Source: G965215055 sp965215055
GTDB lineage: Bacteria; Pseudomonadota; Gammaproteobacteria; UBA4575
Direction: 5' to 3'
DNA length: 64,000 bases
NCBI GenBank assembly: GCA_965215055.1
Contig: OZ244046.1
Span: 1,116,001-1,180,000 of the forward strand
Below the pieces are notes generated by a model, which saw only the letters and a program-made list of their open reading frames with translations, was not told where the DNA came from and ran no database searches. Of the stretch, positions 60,376 to 64,000 are shown piece after piece; within the stretch, counting starts at the first letter, position 1, and every line of letters begins with the position of its first letter. A program made the translations under genes and the position numbers.

Positions 60376-63300
60376 GTGAAGACGGTAACATCTAAAGACG
60401 ATCCAGGGCGCCGTGGTCAAATCATCGGCGGTCCCCGCTCGCGCTCTGATGGAAATGTCTTCCATGTACGCTGGAATGACAACGCTACTAGTTGGGCACC
60501 AGAGTATTCATTAATTATCGAAAGTGAAAAACAAGAAGACGCCTTTTCTCTGCTACGTAAAGGCCGATTCGGACGAGTCAATGACCTTCGTCGAAATCTC
60601 ACATTCGTTCAACTTAGCGGGCGCTTAGCCAACATCGTGTACAGCATGGATACGACGAACACCGAATTCCTCCCCTACCAGTACAAACCTGTGCTTACCT
60701 TTCTCGAATCACCATCCAACGGTATTCTTATAGCCGACGAAGTTGGACTAGGCAAAACTATCGAGGCAGGCTTGATCTGGACCGAACTTCGTGCTCGCTA
60801 CGATGCACGACGTCTTCTCATCGTCTGCCCTGCGATGCTCCGTGACAAATGGAGTCTCGAACTTGACAGTAAATTTGGGGTTGATGCGGTCCAACTGAGT
60901 GCAGCCGAACTCGAACAAGAACTCCAGAGGAATAAGCACGACACTCCAGAGGGAAAGGGTTTCATTTGCAGTCTTCAGGGGATTAGACCACCACCTCAGT
61001 GGCGGGCCGCCTCTCAGCCCGAAGGGTCGGCTCGGCTAGCCCAACTTCTTGACAAGCTAGCGGAATCTGGACCTGTCATCGATCTACTTGTCATCGACGA
61101 GGCTCACTATCTTCGCAATCCAAACACCCGAAGCGCAGAAGTCGGACATCTACTCCGTGAAGTTAGTGAACACATTGTTCTTCTTTCCGCGACGCCCATT
61201 AATAATCGAGAGGAGGATCTGTACCAGCTTTTACGACTGACCGATCCTGACTCCTTTGATACTCGCGAACTATTCCCGCAAGTATTATCCGCGAATGAAC
61301 CGCTTCTGCGTGCCCGAAACCTCGTTCTTGATAGGCAGTCTAGAGGTGAAGATATCACCAATGAGTTGCGGAGCGCGATGCGGCATCCTTTACTTGCCAA
61401 TAGCAAGCAGCTTCGCGGACTCGTAGAGCGCCAGTTCTCTCCCAAATTCCTGTCCGAGACCGCCAACCGTGTCGAGCTAGCGAACCGGATTGAGCGCATT
61501 AACCTATTGAGTCACACAATCAATAGAACGCGAAAGCACGAAGTCCAAGAATGGAAAGTGGTCCGTGAGGCCCATAGTCTATTTGTTCCTCTATGTTCGG
61601 ATGGCCCCGAGTGGGAATTCTACCAGAGAGTAACAGGCTCAATCCGAGAGTATGCATTGCAGAACGACATCAGCGACGGTTTTCTGCTATCACCACCACA
61701 ACGCCAAATGTCTAGCTGCATGTATGCCGCAGCTAAAAGTTGGCTCGACAGGACCACCACTCGAGACATCGCGACGCTTGTTTATGAAGATCTCGGAGGA
61801 AGTGAATTTGGAGTCGATGGTGTAGGTCCACTGATTGAACACATCGCCCAAGAGGTGCTGCCTGGCTTCGACATTGAGCGGTTGCGAATCGATGACTCCA
61901 AATTTGATTCGTTTCAGCGGGAAATACGCGGCTATCTGTCCAATAATCCCGGAGAGAAGATAATCATCTTCTCCTACTTCAAGGCGACCCTACACTATCT
62001 CGAACAGCGATTCTCTAATCTGAAGATGCCTGTACAGCTTCTGCACGGCGGTATTGCGGAAAACAAGCAGGGAATAATCGATCGGTTTAGAAAGTCCACA
62101 GATATCAGAATTCTTCTTGCCTCTGAGGTGGCTAGCGAGGGTGTAGACCTTCAATTCTGCAGCCTTATCGTTAACTACGATCTACCTTGGAATCCAATGA
62201 AGATTGAGCAACGCATTGGGCGAATTGATCGCATCGGCCAAAAATCTAACAAGGTGCTAATCTGGAATCTTGGCTATAAAAGCACAATCGACGAACGAAT
62301 ATATACGATCCTCTTAAGTAAACTTCGGATTTTCGAACATTCACTGGGCGGAATGGAAGTGGTTCTTGGCGATCTCATTTCAGAACTGACCAGCGATCTG
62401 ATGAGCCAACACCTTACGCCAGAGCAAGAGCAAGAGCGTATTGAGAAGACACGCATTGCTGTGGAAACCAAGAGGAGACAGCAAGAGGAACTCGAATCGA
62501 ATGCAGCACACTTGATTGCCCATGGTGGATACATTCTCGAGCAAATAAAGGCGTCACACGACCTCAAGAGGCAAATAACACGCAGTGACCTCAAAGCGTA
62601 CGTGAAAGACTATCTTGACCGCTATGCCACCGGCTTTCTTTTCAAAGAAAAAGACAAAGATCCTTGGGTAACCGACATTCGGCTTCCGCCCGAACTTGCT
62701 GCACAATTTGGAGAATTCTTGCGTGAATCACACCTTCAGGGGAAAAGTAGATTAGCGACTGGGGATACAATCCACTGCCAGTTCGCAAACAAGATCGAAC
62801 GCTTCACGCGGCACAGCGAAATCATTAGTCAGTTTCACCCTCTGGTCCGTTTTATCAGCGAGGAACTCAGGAAGCGGTCTGAGAAATTTTATTTCCCCAT
62901 AGCAGCTACAATCCCAAGACACGCGGCACCATATCTGAAAGGAGGCATGTATGCGTTCGTAGTCAAACGGTGGTCGTTTACTGGTCTTCGAACTGAAGAA
63001 ATGCTTCGAGCCCGAGCACAGAGGCTTGATGGCCAAGGAGAATTCCTTGATTTGACTGAGTCGTGGAACCTCGTAAATGCTGCTAAGGTAGAGGGCATCG
63101 ACTGGTTATCAGTTAGTAACGATGTAGAGATAAAAGCGATCGAGACATCTCTGGATAATTGTGACATTCGTCTTCAAAAGGATTACGAAAACGCCAAACA
63201 CAACCGTGATAACGAGAACACTGACAGAGTCACTTTTCAAATCCAATCCGCTAAGCGCCACCGTGATCGCCTTCTCAATTCCTATAATGACCTTCTCACG

Positions 63301-63465
63301 CGCTACCAAATGGAAAATAAACAAGGACCAATACAGATGACTAAGGGCAGGATCGAAGCGATCAAACGAAAATTTGATGTTCGACTGGAGCAGTTACAGC
63401 AACGCAATAAACTAACTGCAGCTATTTCCGATGTTTGCTACGGATTGGCCAGAGTAAGCGACTGA
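60376..63465 (+). CDS. RapA/SNF2-type superfamily 2 helicase
   Basis: 1029 residues from GTG 60376. A small N-terminal beta domain (GRRGQIIGGPRSRSDGNVFHVRWND, ~11-50) resembles the Tudor-like start of RapA. The ATPase core follows: DEVGLGKT (121-128), DEAH (241-244), SATPINN (271-277), helicase C lobe from ~528 (KIIIFSYFKATLHYLEQRF), and motif VI QRIGRIDRIGQ (~612). Then come ~380 residues with Glu/Arg-rich helices of no assigned domain. It probably translocates on double-stranded DNA. Helicases of this shape occur in Zorya, DISARM and other defence loci, and also as stand-alone RapA. Base composition looks more AT-rich than upstream genes, suggesting transfer. Confidence 0.85.
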   Translation: MKTVTSKDDPGRRGQIIGGPRSRSDGNVFHVRWNDNATSWAPEYSLIIESEKQEDAFSLLRKGRFGRVNDLRRNLTFVQLSGRLANIVYSMDTTNTEFLPYQYKPVLTFLESPSNGILIADEVGLGKTIEAGLIWTELRARYDARRLLIVCPAMLRDKWSLELDSKFGVDAVQLSAAELEQELQRNKHDTPEGKGFICSLQGIRPPPQWRAASQPEGSARLAQLLDKLAESGPVIDLLVIDEAHYLRNPNTRSAEVGHLLREVSEHIVLLSATPINNREEDLYQLLRLTDPDSFDTRELFPQVLSANEPLLRARNLVLDRQSRGEDITNELRSAMRHPLLANSKQLRGLVERQFSPKFLSETANRVELANRIERINLLSHTINRTRKHEVQEWKVVREAHSLFVPLCSDGPEWEFYQRVTGSIREYALQNDISDGFLLSPPQRQMSSCMYAAAKSWLDRTTTRDIATLVYEDLGGSEFGVDGVGPLIEHIAQEVLPGFDIERLRIDDSKFDSFQREIRGYLSNNPGEKIIIFSYFKATLHYLEQRFSNLKMPVQLLHGGIAENKQGIIDRFRKSTDIRILLASEVASEGVDLQFCSLIVNYDLPWNPMKIEQRIGRIDRIGQKSNKVLIWNLGYKSTIDERIYTILLSKLRIFEHSLGGMEVVLGDLISELTSDLMSQHLTPEQEQERIEKTRIAVETKRRQQEELESNAAHLIAHGGYILEQIKASHDLKRQITRSDLKAYVKDYLDRYATGFLFKEKDKDPWVTDIRLPPELAAQFGEFLRESHLQGKSRLATGDTIHCQFANKIERFTRHSEIISQFHPLVRFISEELRKRSEKFYFPIAATIPRHAAPYLKGGMYAFVVKRWSFTGLRTEEMLRARAQRLDGQGEFLDLTESWNLVNAAKVEGIDWLSVSNDVEIKAIETSLDNCDIRLQKDYENAKHNRDNENTDRVTFQIQSAKRHRDRLLNSYNDLLTRYQMENKQGPIQMTKGRIEAIKRKFDVRLEQLQQRNKLTAAISDVCYGLARVSD

Positions 63466-63479
63466 AGTTGAGGAAGCAG

Positions 63480-64000
63480 GTGGTTTGGCGAAGAATCCAA
63501 CGTTGGCTCGCGCGTGATAAAGGTGTAGCAAAGGAGTTCCAGTGGTTACTAACCGACAAAACGCAAATCGAGCCACAGAAAGTTGGTCAGGAACCAATTC
63601 AACTTGTTATCGGGCTCGATTTTGGGACTTCGTTTACCAAGATTGTGGTGGGTGAATCGCGCAAACGGTACGCTGTCCCATTCGACGATTTTGCGCTGGA
63701 CAAGGACAAGAACCCTTATCTTCTTCCCTCCGTGGTTTCGATCGTACAAGTGAGTGAAGAATGTACGTTGGGGCTTCACAGTAACGCGATACGTACACAC
63801 GACAACCTTAAAATGCCTCTCATCGATCGAGATTTTAGTCCTGAGGTGAAAATACGAGCAGTAGTGTTTTTAGCACTAGTACTACGATATGTTCGAGGAT
63901 GGCTATTCAGTGCCCACCAACGAACGTACATGAATCGGCATATTGAGTGGTTTGTCAACGTTGGTCTGCCAACAGACAGCTATGACGACAATGAACTTAC
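63480..64000 (+). CDS. Hsp70/actin-like ATPase, 3' end missing
   Basis: 174 residues up to the window end, the protein continuing beyond. The phosphate-1 loop of the actin/Hsp70 superfamily is clear: LVIGLDFGTSFTKIVVG, with DFGTSFTK starting at residue 47. A ~40-residue basic and aromatic N-terminal extension (WRRIQRWLARDKG) precedes it. The start is GTG 63480 with GAGGA five bases upstream, or TTG 63468; both are 2-14 bases after the helicase stop, so the two form one operon. This is not DnaK: the extension and the sequence LLPSVVSIVQ followed by TLGLHSNAIR are unlike the chaperone. Confidence 0.8.
   Translation, partial: MVWRRIQRWLARDKGVAKEFQWLLTDKTQIEPQKVGQEPIQLVIGLDFGTSFTKIVVGESRKRYAVPFDDFALDKDKNPYLLPSVVSIVQVSEECTLGLHSNAIRTHDNLKMPLIDRDFSPEVKIRAVVFLALVLRYVRGWLFSAHQRTYMNRHIEWFVNVGLPTDSYDDNEL

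Noticed and set aside
60181..60602. Minus-strand frames opposite the helicase start as a small antitoxin-like gene
   Set aside because: No start context, no family resemblance, and they overlap the repeat remnant and the clear helicase N-terminus.

Overview
The window reads as a chromosome segment of a free-living or host-associated gammaproteobacterium. This rests on gene order and family content: radC / coaBC-dut-algC-argB, ftsY-ftsE-ftsX-rpoH opposite a pair of M16 peptidases with rsmD-coaD, a homodimeric-type aceE with aceF, mrcA divergent from aroK-aroB, and tsaD divergent from rpsU. It contains no rRNA genes, transposases, integrases or CRISPR arrays that I can recognise. Species cannot be named from the sequence.

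Layout. 0-11 kb: hemB (cut by the window edge), aroE, ubiA, comF (-), bioB-bioF, radC (-), coaBC-dut-algC, argB, and a PPK2-type polyphosphate kinase. 11.1-16.1 kb: three tandem secreted ankyrin-repeat genes, then a convergent patatin-like phospholipase. The tail ends of the two flanking genes (PPK2 and patatin) are copied between the ankyrin genes, so the locus grew by tandem duplication. 16.2-24.6 kb: aceE-aceF-ald, a CAU tRNA (-) and putA. 24.7-31.1 kb (-): aroK-aroB-dgt-dnaG-rpoD. 31.3-48 kb: housekeeping genes: mrcA, hemE, yqeY, rpsU, tsaD, plsY, bioH-bioC, ctaA, rpoH, ftsX-ftsE-ftsY, two M16 peptidases, rsmD and coaD. rpoH carries a perfect CIRCE operator over its promoter. 48-49.7 kb: a gamma-glutamyltransferase.

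49.77-58.57 kb is the most unusual region. It is a tight operon of nine overlapping genes: two lipoproteins (one with 39-residue tandem repeats), a periplasmic TPR/PEGA-like protein, a membrane-anchored PEGA + formylglycine-enzyme-like protein without the catalytic cysteines, a small secreted protein, an ExbB/TolQ/MotA-type channel subunit, a protein of unknown fold, and two von Willebrand A (VWA) proteins. Each VWA protein begins with an ExbD-like transmembrane helix carrying an F-L-D-V motif. I infer an envelope-spanning, proton-driven machine in which VWA domains replace the usual ExbD/MotB periplasmic part.

58.6-64 kb: a multi-pass membrane protein whose first ~90 codons can only be translated across a 20-base poly-C tract (a candidate phase-variable switch), bracketed by two ~213-bp copies of the end of the preceding VWA gene. 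Then comes a 1029-residue RapA/SNF2-type helicase followed by an Hsp70/actin-type ATPase cut by the window end. This looks like the start of an accessory, possibly defence, island. Its coding style is visibly more AT-rich than the rest.
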